Part shown: in pieces, positions 17,806 through 26,476 of the stretch | How positions within the stretch are numbered: position 1 is the first letter of the stretch | How the letters are laid out: each line of letters begins with the position of its first letter | DNA from: Bacteroidales bacterium | GTDB taxonomy: Bacteria > Bacteroidota > Bacteroidia > Bacteroidales > F082 | Direction of reading: 5' to 3' | Length of the DNA stretch: 64,000 nt | Assembly (NCBI GenBank): GCA_016285355.1 | Contig: JAEEQP010000011.1 | Coordinates: 1-64,000 of the forward strand | Notes under the pieces: generated by a model | Databases searched by the model: none | What the model saw: only the letters and a program-made list of their open reading frames with translations | Told to the model about the DNA's origin: nothing | Translations under genes and position numbers: made by a program

Positions 17806-19377
17806 TCACCACCTCCCAGAATACCCTCCGCCGCCACTATGCCCGCCACCAAACGACCCACCAGAAGAATGGCTCGAAGAATGGCTGGAATAACTGCTTC
17901 TACCACTTGATGAACTATGATAGGAAGAGCCACTGCTACTACTGCTATAACGAACCAACTTGGGAATCACCACCGTCTTCGTGAAGGTCTTGCCACAATG
18001 CTGGCACTCGTAGGTCACCTCTTTCTTGCCGCCATGCGAATAATCTGCCATGACGAGGGTCTCCGATTTGGTTAACTTCAAGGCGTATGCGCCACATTTT
18101 GAACAGGTTTTGAACTTGTCATACTGGCTTCCTTTTTCCTTCATCACAAATTCATGACCGTTTCGGCAATGGTAAGGCGTAAATTTCAACGCCTTTATCC
18201 GGGTTTCACACTCATGGGCCTCAGGCAAATGAAAGCCGCCGTGCCTGCTCATGCTCTGACCACATGTAGGACATTGAAACTCACTGCAATGCGCTATCCT
18301 CGACTTCAAAGTCTTGTAATATACCACACCGAGCCATGGGGCCATCCACATCGCAATCTTATTGGCTGTATGCTTGTATGCTATCTCGTAGATTTCCTTG
18401 GGCTTAATCGATTGTTTCGCCAATGTGTCGGCCTTCTTCAAGACGCGGTGGTTATGTCGGAAACACACCCAAGAGAGGTATAAAAACAAAGCGACCCCTG
18501 CCACCCAATCTAAATGGTTCTCCGCTTCAGAACCATGGAAAAGAAAGGCCATGAAGACAGCGATGATGATTACAATCACATAGATGGAGAAGCCGAGTGT
18601 CAAACCACCAAGACAGCCTTTTCCCTCCCATGGCGAACCCGACCAAGCGGTTTTGATGTAGTCAATATAGGTGGCACCAGACTCTTCAAACGAATGGTAA
18701 ACCTCTGAATCCGAAAGCGTTTCTGTTTTGCGCTTACTCAACCAATAGAAAATGCCGACCCATGGCATGGCACACATGACCAAGGAGAACACTCCGAAAA
18801 GGACACTAAAGTCGTCAGATCCGTCACTTCCGCTAGAATCGTAGTTGGAGGGCAAGGTAGTCTTCAGTCCCGCAGGAATCTCACCACCATAAACCTCCAC
18901 GATGTCGGCCACACCCGCACAAAGTCCGCCTTCATAGTCACCCTCTCTGAAAAAAGGTACGATGGTATTGGTGAAAATGCGCTGACACCTTGCATCGGTG
19001 AGGGTTTCCTCAGCACCATAACCTGTCTCAAACTCCAGGGCATGTTGGTCTTCCACAAAAAGCAATAACACACCGTTGTTGGCCTCTGCATCACCAATGC
19101 CCCAATAGTTAAGCAACTCTGTGGCAAAAGGCCTCGGTTCGGCATCGCCGATGGAAGCCAAAGTCACCAAAAAGACATCAGCCTCGTCACGGATAGCGCA
19201 AAGAGCCGTATTAATGCGCATCTCGGCACTATCGGAAAGGAAGTCGTCAGGGTCAGAGACGTGAATGTCGTTGCTTTCCAAGCGTGTGTTGGGCACCGTC
19301 TTCACCGTCCATTCCCTTTGTGCCATCATATTGATACTCAGGCATATCAGTAGCATTATCAGATAAGTTCTTTTCAT
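17806..19377 (-). CDS. TPM-domain (YgcG-like) membrane protein with zinc ribbons and Ser/Gly-rich tail
   Basis: 523 residues from MKRTYLIMLLICLSI; the signal peptide fixes the start at 19377 rather than further upstream. A TPM domain (about 25-165) has VFLVTLASIGD, GVLLLFVEDQHALEFETGYG and a Phe-rich end. Two or three membrane segments follow (about 185-300). The second half has CxxC pairs (CPTCGQSM, CSKCGAYAL, CQHCGKTF) that look like three zinc ribbons. The last ~45 residues are almost only Ser, Gly, His and Tyr. TPM proteins in other organisms act in photosystem repair or as membrane-linked phosphatases; no specific role is assignable here. Confidence 0.8.
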   Translation of the reverse strand: MKRTYLIMLLICLSINMMAQREWTVKTVPNTRLESNDIHVSDPDDFLSDSAEMRINTALCAIRDEADVFLVTLASIGDAEPRPFATELLNYWGIGDAEANNGVLLLFVEDQHALEFETGYGAEETLTDARCQRIFTNTIVPFFREGDYEGGLCAGVADIVEVYGGEIPAGLKTTLPSNYDSSGSDGSDDFSVLFGVFSLVMCAMPWVGIFYWLSKRKTETLSDSEVYHSFEESGATYIDYIKTAWSGSPWEGKGCLGGLTLGFSIYVIVIIIAVFMAFLFHGSEAENHLDWVAGVALFLYLSWVCFRHNHRVLKKADTLAKQSIKPKEIYEIAYKHTANKIAMWMAPWLGVVYYKTLKSRIAHCSEFQCPTCGQSMSRHGGFHLPEAHECETRIKALKFTPYHCRNGHEFVMKEKGSQYDKFKTCSKCGAYALKLTKSETLVMADYSHGGKKEVTYECQHCGKTFTKTVVIPKLVRYSSSSSGSSYHSSSSGRSSYSSHSSSHSSGGSFGGGHSGGGGYSGRW

Positions 19378-19400
19378 TGATTTGCTCGGTTTTGGAAGCA

Positions 19401-19408
19401 CAAAGATA
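19401..19408 (-). promoter_or_regulatory. Promoter -7 box of the TPM gene
   Basis: The minus strand reads TATCTTTG, 23 nt before the ATG at 19377. Confidence 0.45.
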
Positions 19409-19438
19409 CAAAAGAACGCCCATTTCCCCACTTTTTTT

Positions 19439-19446
19439 TATTTTTG
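19439..19446 (+). promoter_or_regulatory. Promoter -7 box of the TPR gene
   Basis: TATTTTTG, 24 nt before the ATG at 19471. It is divergent from the TPM promoter about 30 bp away. Confidence 0.45.
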
Positions 19447-19470
19447 CACCAAATTTCGACAAGAAAACCC

Positions 19471-20922
19471 ATGTTTGACGACGAAGACTTTGAAGATTAT
19501 TGGGAAGAAGAACAGGACCGAAAAGCGGCCATTGAGCGGTATGAGGACATGCTGAAAACGCACAATTCGAGCTACTTCGACAGTGAGGAGTTTGAGTTCA
19601 TCATCGACCATTACACCCAACACAACGACCTGCGGCATTCGCGGCAGGCGGTGGAGATGGCCATGGCGCAGCATCCAGAAAGCAACATGCTGAAAATCAA
19701 GATGGCGCGACAATACCTGCTCGAAAATGATGCCCAACGCGCTTTTGACATCATGCAACATGTGGTGCGCGATGACGACGAAGACCCCGACTATTTCCTC
19801 ACGCTCGGCTCCTGTCTGGCCGTTTTGGGCAAGTCGGAAGAGGCTTTGGAGAACTATTTCAGTGCCTTGCCCTACTTCGACGAGGACGAAAAATTTGACC
19901 TTTACAACGCCATCGCTTATGAATACCAGCACATGCAAAAATACGACCTCGCGCTGGAATTCTACCACAAAGCCCTACCCTTCGCCGAAGACAACGACAC
20001 CATCTACCACGAAATCCGTTGCTGCTACCTCAGCGCGGGCCGGAAAGAAGAAGCCCTTGCCTATTTCCAAGGGCTCATCGACAATGACCCATACAACAGC
20101 AAGGCCTGGACCAACATCGGCGACATCTATCGCATGATGGGACAATATGAGGAGAGCATCGACCCCTACGAATACGCTCTCAGCATCGACCCCGAAGACC
20201 TCTGGACCAACATGCACTTGGCCGACATCTACTACGACCTCGGTCGCTACAAGGAAGCCATCGACACCCTTGAAGAAGCCCTGCGCAACGGCATCGAGAC
20301 CTCCATGATACACACCACCATCGGCGACTGCTACTACCGCCTCAACGACCTGCAAACCGCCGAGGAACATTTTAGCAAGGCATTGGAAATCAACCCGATG
20401 ATAGGCTCTGGCTATGCGGGTCTCGGCTATGTCTTCAGCGACCGTGGCAACAGCAAAAAGGCCATCAAATACTTCGAGAAGGCTTTGGAGTTGGAGCCTT
20501 GGGAGACCGACCACCTCTACTCCATCGCTACTGACTACATGAAGCTGAAGGAATATGACAAGGCGATGGAATGTCTACGCAAGATTCAAGAGCAAACGCC
20601 CAACGACGCCGACGCCTATTATTACATCGCCGACCTCTACGGCCAACAGGACAAAATCGACGAGGCCATCAACACCATCAAATTCGGGCTGCTGCAAACC
20701 GACAACGACTCGTCACTCCTTTATCTGTTAGCCTACGCTTATTTCGTGAAAGGCGACCGCCAACAAGGTTTGGAAGCCTTGGACCAAGCGCTTGACGCCG
20801 ACTTTGAGGTCTGGCCCGAATTCTTGGAATACGACCGAGAACTGTTGGCCAACGACAACGACATCCTGCAACTGATTGAACAACATAAAACAAACCAGGA
20901 AACCAACACCAACCCCGCATGA
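19471..20922 (+). CDS. Cytoplasmic TPR-repeat protein
   Basis: 483 residues, no signal peptide and very acidic. At least ten TPR units are visible, with the pattern W/Y-x-x-G-x-x-Y/L ... A-x-x-x-F-x-x-A-L, for example AWTNIGDIYRMMGQYEESI and GYAGLGYVFSDRGNSKKAI. TPR arrays are protein-protein docking scaffolds; the partner is unknown. Its stop overlaps the start of the membrane gene by 4 nt (ATGA), indicating translational coupling. Confidence 0.85.
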   Translation: MFDDEDFEDYWEEEQDRKAAIERYEDMLKTHNSSYFDSEEFEFIIDHYTQHNDLRHSRQAVEMAMAQHPESNMLKIKMARQYLLENDAQRAFDIMQHVVRDDDEDPDYFLTLGSCLAVLGKSEEALENYFSALPYFDEDEKFDLYNAIAYEYQHMQKYDLALEFYHKALPFAEDNDTIYHEIRCCYLSAGRKEEALAYFQGLIDNDPYNSKAWTNIGDIYRMMGQYEESIDPYEYALSIDPEDLWTNMHLADIYYDLGRYKEAIDTLEEALRNGIETSMIHTTIGDCYYRLNDLQTAEEHFSKALEINPMIGSGYAGLGYVFSDRGNSKKAIKYFEKALELEPWETDHLYSIATDYMKLKEYDKAMECLRKIQEQTPNDADAYYYIADLYGQQDKIDEAINTIKFGLLQTDNDSSLLYLLAYAYFVKGDRQQGLEALDQALDADFEVWPEFLEYDRELLANDNDILQLIEQHKTNQETNTNPA

Positions 20923-21416
20923 AAAACTACATCTACATTTTCCTAATCGCCATGGTGCCGCTGATTGAACTGCGCGGTGCGTTACCCGTGGCCTACGTCA
21001 TGAAAGCCAACGACCCGAGTTTCAATCTCGTTTGGGCCTACATCATCATCGCCATCGGCAACATGCTGCCTGTGCCGTTCATTTTCTTCTTCGCGAGAAA
21101 AGTCCTTGAATGGGGTGCAAAATCCAACATTCCGGTGATCAACAAGTTCTTTGCCTGGTGCCTCGAAAAAGGTCACAAAGGCGGTGAAAAACTACAAGCC
21201 AAGGCCGGTCGTGGCCTTTTTGTGGCCCTGATGCTTTTTGTGGGCATTCCGTTACCGGGCACAGGCGCATGGACAGGAACACTCGCTGCCAGTTTGCTTG
21301 ATATGAAGTTCAAAGACAGCGTGTTGGCCGTCATTTGCGGCGTAGTTTTAGCCAGCGTCATCGTTGGCGTGCTTTGCACTTTGGGCTTGGGCGCATGGTT
21401 CGGAATTAAAGGATAA
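20919..21416 (+). CDS. Small multi-drug export family membrane protein
   Basis: 165 residues with about four hydrophobic segments. The N-terminal MVPLIELRGALPVAY and the central VGIPLPGTGAWTGTLAASLL are hallmarks of the Sm_multidrug_ex (PF06695, COG2426) family. Despite the family name the transported substrate is not known. The gene is coupled to the TPR gene by a 4-nt overlap. Confidence 0.85.
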   Translation: MKNYIYIFLIAMVPLIELRGALPVAYVMKANDPSFNLVWAYIIIAIGNMLPVPFIFFFARKVLEWGAKSNIPVINKFFAWCLEKGHKGGEKLQAKAGRGLFVALMLFVGIPLPGTGAWTGTLAASLLDMKFKDSVLAVICGVVLASVIVGVLCTLGLGAWFGIKG

Positions 21417-21430
21417 TTGACAATGGATTT

Positions 21431-21452
21431 GAGACGCGATGAATCGCGTCTC
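21431..21452. repeat. Perfect palindrome GAGACGCGAT / ATCGCGTCTC
   Basis: Ten-base arms separated by GA, in the 53-bp gap before aroE. It has the look of a dispersed intergenic palindrome rather than a terminator, because no T-run follows. Confidence 0.6.
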
Positions 21453-21469
21453 TACAAGAGAAAACGATA

Positions 21470-22201
21470 ATGAAACGTTACGGACTCATCGGACATCCTT
21501 TAAAGCACTCGCAATCAAGGTTCTACTTCAACGAGAAATTTGAATACGAGGGCTTGGATTGCCTGTATCAGCATTTCGACCTCAAATCGTTGGACGAGTT
21601 GGGCGAGGTCATGGAGAAATACCCCGATTTGTGTGGCTTCAATGTGACAATACCTTATAAGGAAGCCATCATCCCGCTGTTGGACGAGATAGATTCTGTA
21701 GCCAAGGAAATCGGTGCGGTCAATGTGGTGAAGATCAACGAGGGCAAGATGAAAGGCTATAACACCGATGTTTTCGGTTTTGAGCAATTGCTGAACCGCG
21801 CCATCAACGGCAAGGAAATCAACCATGCTTTGGTTTTGGGAACTGGAGGTGCCTCGAAAGCGGTGCAATATGTATTGAAACAGAAAGGCATCCCCTATTC
21901 CACCGTCAGCCGCGATGCCGAAAAAGGCGATTATACCTACGACACGCTAACCGATGAGATTCTGAGGCAAAACCACTTGATTATCAACACTACGCCCTTG
22001 GGCATGTTCCCGCAAATCGACAACTTCCCTGACCTGCACTATCAGGCATTGAGCAAAAAGCACATCCTCATCGACCTGATTTACAACCCGAAGGAGACGG
22101 CTTTTATGGAGTTGGGCAAGACTTGGGGCGCAAAGGTGTATGGCGGGATGCAAATGTTTGAGGAACAGGCAAAAAAGACCTGGGAGATTTTTAATTTTTA
22201 A
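21470..22201 (+). CDS. aroE: Shikimate dehydrogenase
   Basis: 243 residues. AroE reduces 3-dehydroshikimate to shikimate with NADPH in aromatic amino-acid synthesis. Visible family features: GLIGHPLKHSQSRFYFNEKF (substrate loop), CGFNVTIPYKEAII (catalytic Lys), LVLGTGGASKAV (nucleotide loop), IINTTPLGMFP, and the C-terminal YGGMQMFEEQA. It is slightly short for the family, as usual in Bacteroidota. Confidence 0.95.
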   Translation: MKRYGLIGHPLKHSQSRFYFNEKFEYEGLDCLYQHFDLKSLDELGEVMEKYPDLCGFNVTIPYKEAIIPLLDEIDSVAKEIGAVNVVKINEGKMKGYNTDVFGFEQLLNRAINGKEINHALVLGTGGASKAVQYVLKQKGIPYSTVSRDAEKGDYTYDTLTDEILRQNHLIINTTPLGMFPQIDNFPDLHYQALSKKHILIDLIYNPKETAFMELGKTWGAKVYGGMQMFEEQAKKTWEIFNF

Positions 22202-22345
22202 TCACAAAACATGCAAAACCCACAAAACACAATACTATATGAACCGAAGAAAGCCAGCCAACCGGCGGCTTTCTGGCGACGACACGGTTGTGGAGTCGCC
22301 TCTTCAACAAAAAGGTTTTGATAGTTTTGTCGGTTTTGTGACAAA
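22202..22345. repeat. ~144-bp compound inverted-repeat element
   Basis: Outer arms CACAAAAC-CAAAAC-CAAAAC (left) and GTTTTG-TTTTG-GTTTTGTG (right) are imperfect inverted repeats. Inside lie two perfect small hairpins: GAAAGCC/GGCTTTC (22249-22255 with 22267-22273) and GGCGAC/GTCGCC (22275-22280 with 22295-22300). It fills the whole aroE-rlmD gap. It could be a MITE-like element or a structured RNA; no coding sequence is credible. Confidence 0.5.
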
Positions 22346-22353
22346 AAAGAAGT

Positions 22354-23790
22354 ATGACAAGAAGCAAGAACAAACGAGAACCCGAATACTTGGAAAATGT
22401 CCTGATTGTGGACGCCGGCTCGGAAGGCATGTCGGTGGCCAAGCCCGAAGGGCGCGTGGTCTTCATCCCTTTTGGTGTGCCGGGCGATGTGGTGGATATT
22501 GAGGTCTATAAGCGTAAGAAGAACTTCTTCGAAGGCAAGATTTTGAACTTCAAGAAGATGTCGGACAAGCGTGTGGAGCCTGTCTGCCAGCATTTCGGTC
22601 TCTGCGGCGGCTGCAAGTGGCAACACATGGACTACCAGTGGCAGACATACTACAAGCAGAAGCAGGTGAAGGACAATTTCGACCGCATCGGGAAAATCGA
22701 GTATCCTGAAATCCGTCCGATTTTGGGTTGCGAGAAGCAGTTTGCCTACCGCAACAAGTTGGAATACACCTTCTCGAACCGCAAATGGCTCACCGACGGC
22801 GCACCCATTGGTACCCACGACGAAGAATACTGCAAAGGTCTCGGTTTTCATCTGCCCCAACTCTTCGACCGCGTGGTTGACATCGAAAAATGCCACCTGC
22901 AAGCCGATCCGTCGAACGACATCCGTTTGTTTGTCAGGCGATTCACGTTGGAGCGGCATCTCCCCTACTACAACTTCCGCGCCCACGAAGGACTGATGCG
23001 CAACCTCGTCATCCGCTGCAACTCGAAAGGCGAGTTCATGGTCATCCTCGTTATCGGCGAAGAGAACGCCATCGTGCGCCACGAACTGATGCCCGCTTTG
23101 GAAATGGCTTTCCCGCAAATCGTCTCCCTGCTTTTAGTCATCAACCCGAAACTCAACGACATCATCAACGACCTGCCCTTTGAATGCCTGAAAGGTGAGC
23201 CTTACCTCATCGAGACGATGGCCTCTCCCCGACCAGGTTTCGACGACCTGAAGTTCCGCATTGGGCCGGTATCGTTCTTCCAAACCAATGTCTATCAGGC
23301 GGAAAGGTTGTACAAAACTGCCTTTGACCTCGCCAATGTGCAAGGCGACGAGCTGATGTATGACCTCTACACCGGCACTGGCACCATCGCCCAGTATTTC
23401 TCGCGTTTCGTGAAGAAAGTGGTCGGCATCGAGTACGTGGAGGCCGCCATCGAGGATGCCAAGGTGAACGCTGAAATCAACGGCATCACCAACTGCACCT
23501 TCTATGCCGGCGACATGGCCAAGGTCTTCACCGACGACTTCATCACGACCAACGGCACGCCCGACCTCATCGTCACCGACCCGCCGCGTGCAGGCATGGC
23601 CGAAAAGGTAGTCGAACAACTGCTGAAAATCCGCGCGAAGAAAATCGTCTATGTCAGCTGCAACCCCGCCACACAAGCCCGTGACTTACAACTGCTTGAC
23701 TCAGCCTACAAAGTGATGGCTGTGCAGCCTGTTGATATGTTCCCGCACACGCAACATGTGGAGAATGTTGCTTTGTTGGAATTGAGATAA
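22354..23790 (+). CDS. rlmD: 23S rRNA (uracil-5-)-methyltransferase, RlmD/TrmA family
   Basis: 478 residues. An N-terminal TRAM-like segment (about 10-70) is followed by the iron-sulfur cysteines in CQHFGLCGGCKWQH near 78-91. The SAM site LMYDLYTGTGTIAQYFS, the DPPRAG motif and the catalytic Cys in VSCNPATQARDL near 437 follow. This matches enzymes that make m5U in 23S rRNA; U1939 (RlmD) is the common assignment in this phylum, but the target base is inferred. It is convergent with preA. Confidence 0.85.
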   Translation: MTRSKNKREPEYLENVLIVDAGSEGMSVAKPEGRVVFIPFGVPGDVVDIEVYKRKKNFFEGKILNFKKMSDKRVEPVCQHFGLCGGCKWQHMDYQWQTYYKQKQVKDNFDRIGKIEYPEIRPILGCEKQFAYRNKLEYTFSNRKWLTDGAPIGTHDEEYCKGLGFHLPQLFDRVVDIEKCHLQADPSNDIRLFVRRFTLERHLPYYNFRAHEGLMRNLVIRCNSKGEFMVILVIGEENAIVRHELMPALEMAFPQIVSLLLVINPKLNDIINDLPFECLKGEPYLIETMASPRPGFDDLKFRIGPVSFFQTNVYQAERLYKTAFDLANVQGDELMYDLYTGTGTIAQYFSRFVKKVVGIEYVEAAIEDAKVNAEINGITNCTFYAGDMAKVFTDDFITTNGTPDLIVTDPPRAGMAEKVVEQLLKIRAKKIVYVSCNPATQARDLQLLDSAYKVMAVQPVDMFPHTQHVENVALLELR

Positions 23791-23808
23791 AGAAAACAGC
23801 GTTTCTTT
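23789..23808. terminator. Weak hairpin between rlmD and preA
   Basis: AAAGAAA pairs with TTTCTTT around a 6-nt loop at the rlmD stop. The stem is AU-rich, so it is only a tentative shared terminator. Confidence 0.35.
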
Positions 23809-23833
23809 CAATATATCTTGTTCACCATCCAGT

Positions 23834-25291
23834 TTAGCTTGGCTTATCCCGCTTCGTAATGCGTTTGGCCGTGCCGATGGCACCCACAGGGCAAACCAGT
23901 CGGCAGAGGTGGCAGCCCACACAACGTTTTCCATCGAGATGGGGCTGACGTAGGTCGTAATCGAAGGTAATGGCTTGATGGCCGCCGTCTTGGCATGAAG
24001 TGTAGCAGCGACCGCACCCAATGCATTTCTCACGATTGAAGGTAGGATACACGATGGTGTCGCGGTCGAGGTTGGTGGGCAGATAGAACTTGGGCAGCAA
24101 TTCACCAACCAAATCGTCAACGTGCTCGATGCCCCTCTCAGCCATATAATGCTGCAAACCCAGAATCATGTCATCAATGATACGATAGCCATACTGCATC
24201 ACAGCGGTGCACACCTGCACGTTTCGGCAGCCCAACTGGATGAATTCCAGCGCGTCGCGCCACGTCTCGATGCCGCCAATGCCGCTGTACTGAATGTTCT
24301 TCATAATGGGATTCTTGACCATGGCCAGAATATGGCGCAAGGCAATGGGCTTGACGGCACGTCCCGAAAGTCCGAAACCGGTCTGGCAACCGCTCACCTC
24401 AGAGCCTTCACCCAGTGTCACACTTTTGATGGTATTGATGGCAGAGATGGCGTCAGCTCCTGCAAAATAGGCACCCATGGCTGGATTTGAGATATGGGCG
24501 ATGTTGGGTGTCATCTTGGGGATGACGGGTATCTTCACACTGCGCTTGACGTATGCCGTGAAGAAAGTGACCAACTCGGGGTCTTGTCCCACATCGCTGC
24601 CCATACCCGTCTGGCGCATCTGCGGACAGGAATAGTTGAGCTCCACCGCATCGCAGCCAGCTTCCTCGGCCATCTTGGCCAGATTAATCCAGTCTTCTTC
24701 GTTCTGCCCCATGATACTGGCAACAACCACCTTCGTGGGATAATTCTGTTTCAGTCTCCGCAGGATATCGAAGTCCATCACCACGGGGTTCTCGCTCAAC
24801 TGCTCCATATTGCGGAAAGCGAAGAAGTTTCCGTGATTACCGCTATCGTACACAGCATCGAAACGTGGCGACACCTCTTGAATGTCCTCCATGCAGATGG
24901 TCTTGTAAAATACACCCGCCCATCCTGCTTCAAAGGCACGTGCCACCATCTCATAATTGGTGCAGATGGCCGACGAGGCAAGGAAGAAAGGACTCTCGCA
25001 AGGCAAGCCACAGAAGTCAATGGCGAGGCTGGGTAGTTTTTGTTGGGGCCGCGAACCTTTTACGGCGGCTGCCAGTTCCCTGATGCGGATAGGTCTGTCA
25101 TAATGGATGCAAGCCGCTTCGGCAGCTTGCAACTCCGCCTCGCTACAGTTCTCGACCCATTGGCCGGCAATGGCCTCGTTGCCGAACCGGATGGCCCGAA
25201 TGGTGCGGGCAGGGTCACCGTTTTTGCAGACTTTGCCGCAAGGTGCATCGGCACACAGCAGGCAGCGCGATGCTTCTTCCTGGATATGCAT
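23834..25291 (-). CDS. preA: NAD-dependent dihydropyrimidine dehydrogenase subunit PreA-like
   Basis: 485 residues from MHIQEEASRCLLC; the promoter at 25332 excludes the long upstream frame. An N-terminal Cys-rich segment (CLLCADAPCGKVCKNGDP) resembles the iron-sulfur part of the partner subunit PreT/GltD. A dihydroorotate-dehydrogenase-like FMN barrel follows, with NYSCPQMRQTGMGSD carrying the active-site Cys. The C-terminus has two [4Fe-4S] motifs, CIGCGRCYTSCQD and CVGCHLCRLVCPVG. PreA reduces or oxidises uracil/thymine rings; no preT is adjacent, so the electron partner must be elsewhere. Confidence 0.85.
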   Translation of the reverse strand: MHIQEEASRCLLCADAPCGKVCKNGDPARTIRAIRFGNEAIAGQWVENCSEAELQAAEAACIHYDRPIRIRELAAAVKGSRPQQKLPSLAIDFCGLPCESPFFLASSAICTNYEMVARAFEAGWAGVFYKTICMEDIQEVSPRFDAVYDSGNHGNFFAFRNMEQLSENPVVMDFDILRRLKQNYPTKVVVASIMGQNEEDWINLAKMAEEAGCDAVELNYSCPQMRQTGMGSDVGQDPELVTFFTAYVKRSVKIPVIPKMTPNIAHISNPAMGAYFAGADAISAINTIKSVTLGEGSEVSGCQTGFGLSGRAVKPIALRHILAMVKNPIMKNIQYSGIGGIETWRDALEFIQLGCRNVQVCTAVMQYGYRIIDDMILGLQHYMAERGIEHVDDLVGELLPKFYLPTNLDRDTIVYPTFNREKCIGCGRCYTSCQDGGHQAITFDYDLRQPHLDGKRCVGCHLCRLVCPVGAIGTAKRITKRDKPS

Positions 25292-25321
25292 TTTTCTGTT
25301 CTTTTTGTCAGGATTTGAGGG

Positions 25322-25435
25322 TTTATGGAGGCAAAAGTAGGAATTTTTCGGTTTTCTGAATGAATTAGGAAAAATTATAATGGAACAGTTGCGAATTGCT
25401 TTCAAATAACTTGCATCTTTGTTCTTTGAAACTAC
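25322..25435 (+). repeat. Left copy of a 114-bp direct repeat ending in a II-C-like CRISPR repeat
   Basis: Aligns without gaps to 52060-52173. The first 66 nt differ at only about 7 positions. The last 48 nt (25388-25435) begin GTTGCGAATTGCTTTCAAAT and end TTTGAAACTAC, the form of Bacteroidota type II-C CRISPR repeats. Its partner lies on the far side of the CRISPR island. From 25436 to 25583 only a weak inverted repeat (AAATTCCC/GGGAATTT) is seen. Confidence 0.7.
25332..25339 (-). promoter_or_regulatory. Promoter -7 box of preA
   Basis: The minus strand reads TACTTTTG, 40 nt before the ATG at 25291. It is part of the left 114-bp direct repeat. Confidence 0.45.
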
Positions 25436-25583
25436 CCCCTCCGTGGGAGGGCAAGGGTGGAGGCACAAAAAACCTCCCTCGCGGCAAGGCTTCGTGTGTC
25501 TTTGTAAAAGTCAAGCAGAAAATTCGGTCTTTTTAAAAAATTGAGGGAAAGAAAGTGGGAAATTCCCGACATGGGGAATTTTG

Positions 25584-25919
25584 TCATTTTTTCAGGCTGT
25601 CCCAGGCTGCCTTAATTTCCTTTGCAGTGATGCTCTCTTTTTCGCTTTTGTCATACACGTCGACGAAAGTCACCACACCATCGCCGGCGCTCACGAGGCA
25701 ATTGATGGTGATAACCCTTGCGCCGCCGCTCTTTCCTTTTCCCTTTGAGGTGATGGCCATGCGTATCTTGCGGAATCCGCCCACAAGTTTCGTTCCCTGT
25801 TCCGGGTTTTTTGCGAGCGACTTGACAAGGTCCTTAAAGTCGTCTTTAAACGATGGGTATCGCTTACCAAGTTTCTTGGCATCGCTTTTGAATACTGGTG
25901 TCTGCTCAAACCTAATCAT
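25584..25919 (-). CDS. RelE/ParE-like toxin of a type II toxin-antitoxin pair
   Basis: 111 residues. The N-terminus (FKSDAKKLGKRYPSFKDDF) and the core (GGFRKIRMAITSKGKGKSGG, then ARVITINCL and VTFVDVYDKSEKESI) fit the RelE superfamily, whose members cleave mRNA in the ribosome or poison gyrase. Basic Arg/Lys residues expected in RelE active sites are present. Its start overlaps the antitoxin stop by 8 nt, a typical coupled arrangement with the antitoxin first. Confidence 0.8.
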   Translation of the reverse strand: MIRFEQTPVFKSDAKKLGKRYPSFKDDFKDLVKSLAKNPEQGTKLVGGFRKIRMAITSKGKGKSGGARVITINCLVSAGDGVVTFVDVYDKSEKESITAKEIKAAWDSLKK

Positions 25920-26160
25920 CGAATATCGAGGCTACGAGTTCGTCTGCGGTGTAGGTCTTGTGCGGCTTTTTGGCCATGTCAAGGGCTTGTTGCATCCCTT
26001 TGGTGATATTGGCGATGATGCGTTCCTTTTCGGTTAGGTGCTTGCGGGAAGGCTTCACACTTTTGCTGACCTTCACGCCTCTTGGCACGGTCTTCAGGAA
26101 GGCCTCGACGCTAGCGGCAAATTGGCTGTTTGGGTTGAATGTGATGGTGATGGTTTCCAT
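25912..26160 (-). CDS. Antitoxin partner of the RelE-like toxin
   Basis: 82 residues, first gene of the pair. The N-terminal ~30 residues (ITITFNPNSQFAASVEAFLK) could form the DNA-binding strand-helix part; the Lys-rich middle and acidic end (TADELVASIFDD) could wrap the toxin. No precise antitoxin family is recognised; assignment rests on context. It is probably autoregulated through the palindrome at 26196-26214. Confidence 0.72.
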   Translation of the reverse strand: METITITFNPNSQFAASVEAFLKTVPRGVKVSKSVKPSRKHLTEKERIIANITKGMQQALDMAKKPHKTYTADELVASIFDD

Positions 26161-26181
26161 GGCTCATCTGTTTTTGCGCCG

Positions 26182-26214
26182 CAAAGATACTTAATATTGT
26201 CAAATTTTGACAAT
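26182..26214 (-). promoter_or_regulatory. Toxin-antitoxin promoter and palindromic operator
   Basis: The minus strand has TATCTTTG (26182-26189), 22 nt before the antitoxin ATG. Directly upstream lies the perfect 19-bp palindrome ATTGTCAAATTTTGACAAT (26196-26214), covering the -33 region. A repressor bound there would block the promoter, the usual toxin-antitoxin autoregulation. Confidence 0.65.
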
Positions 26215-26226
26215 GCCAAACGAAAA

Positions 26227-26409
26227 TTATTCCAGATGGTCGAGTATAATCTTCACCTGGTGCGGGGTAAAGACTTTCTGATACTTCCTATATCCAGCCT
26301 CTTCCAGCCATCGATATGATGGCTTTATTCAGCGACTCAATGATCGAACCGACCCGCCAAGGCGATCTGCCAATTCTTTTCTTGACATTGCTTTTACATG
26401 CTCATTCAT
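26227..26409 (-). pseudogene. DUF4248-type small HTH protein interrupted by a TGA
   Basis: Read from the ATG at 26409, the frame runs MNEHVKAMSRKELADRLGG, then SVRSLSR, a TGA at 26329-26331, then IKPSYRWLEEAGYRKYQKV and FTPHQVKIILDHLE to a stop at 26227. The pieces match the DUF4248 layout, in which a Trp follows the Arg (RRWI) and FTPxQV ends the domain. TGG to TGA would create this stop, so it is a one-base nonsense mutant. These small proteins are frequent in Bacteroidota accessory regions; their function is unknown. Confidence 0.6.
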
Positions 26410-26476
26410 TCTTGATAATCTTGAAAGTGTGTGGATTAGTTAGAGCTTCGCGGTTGGCGATAGAGACAGTTAATGC

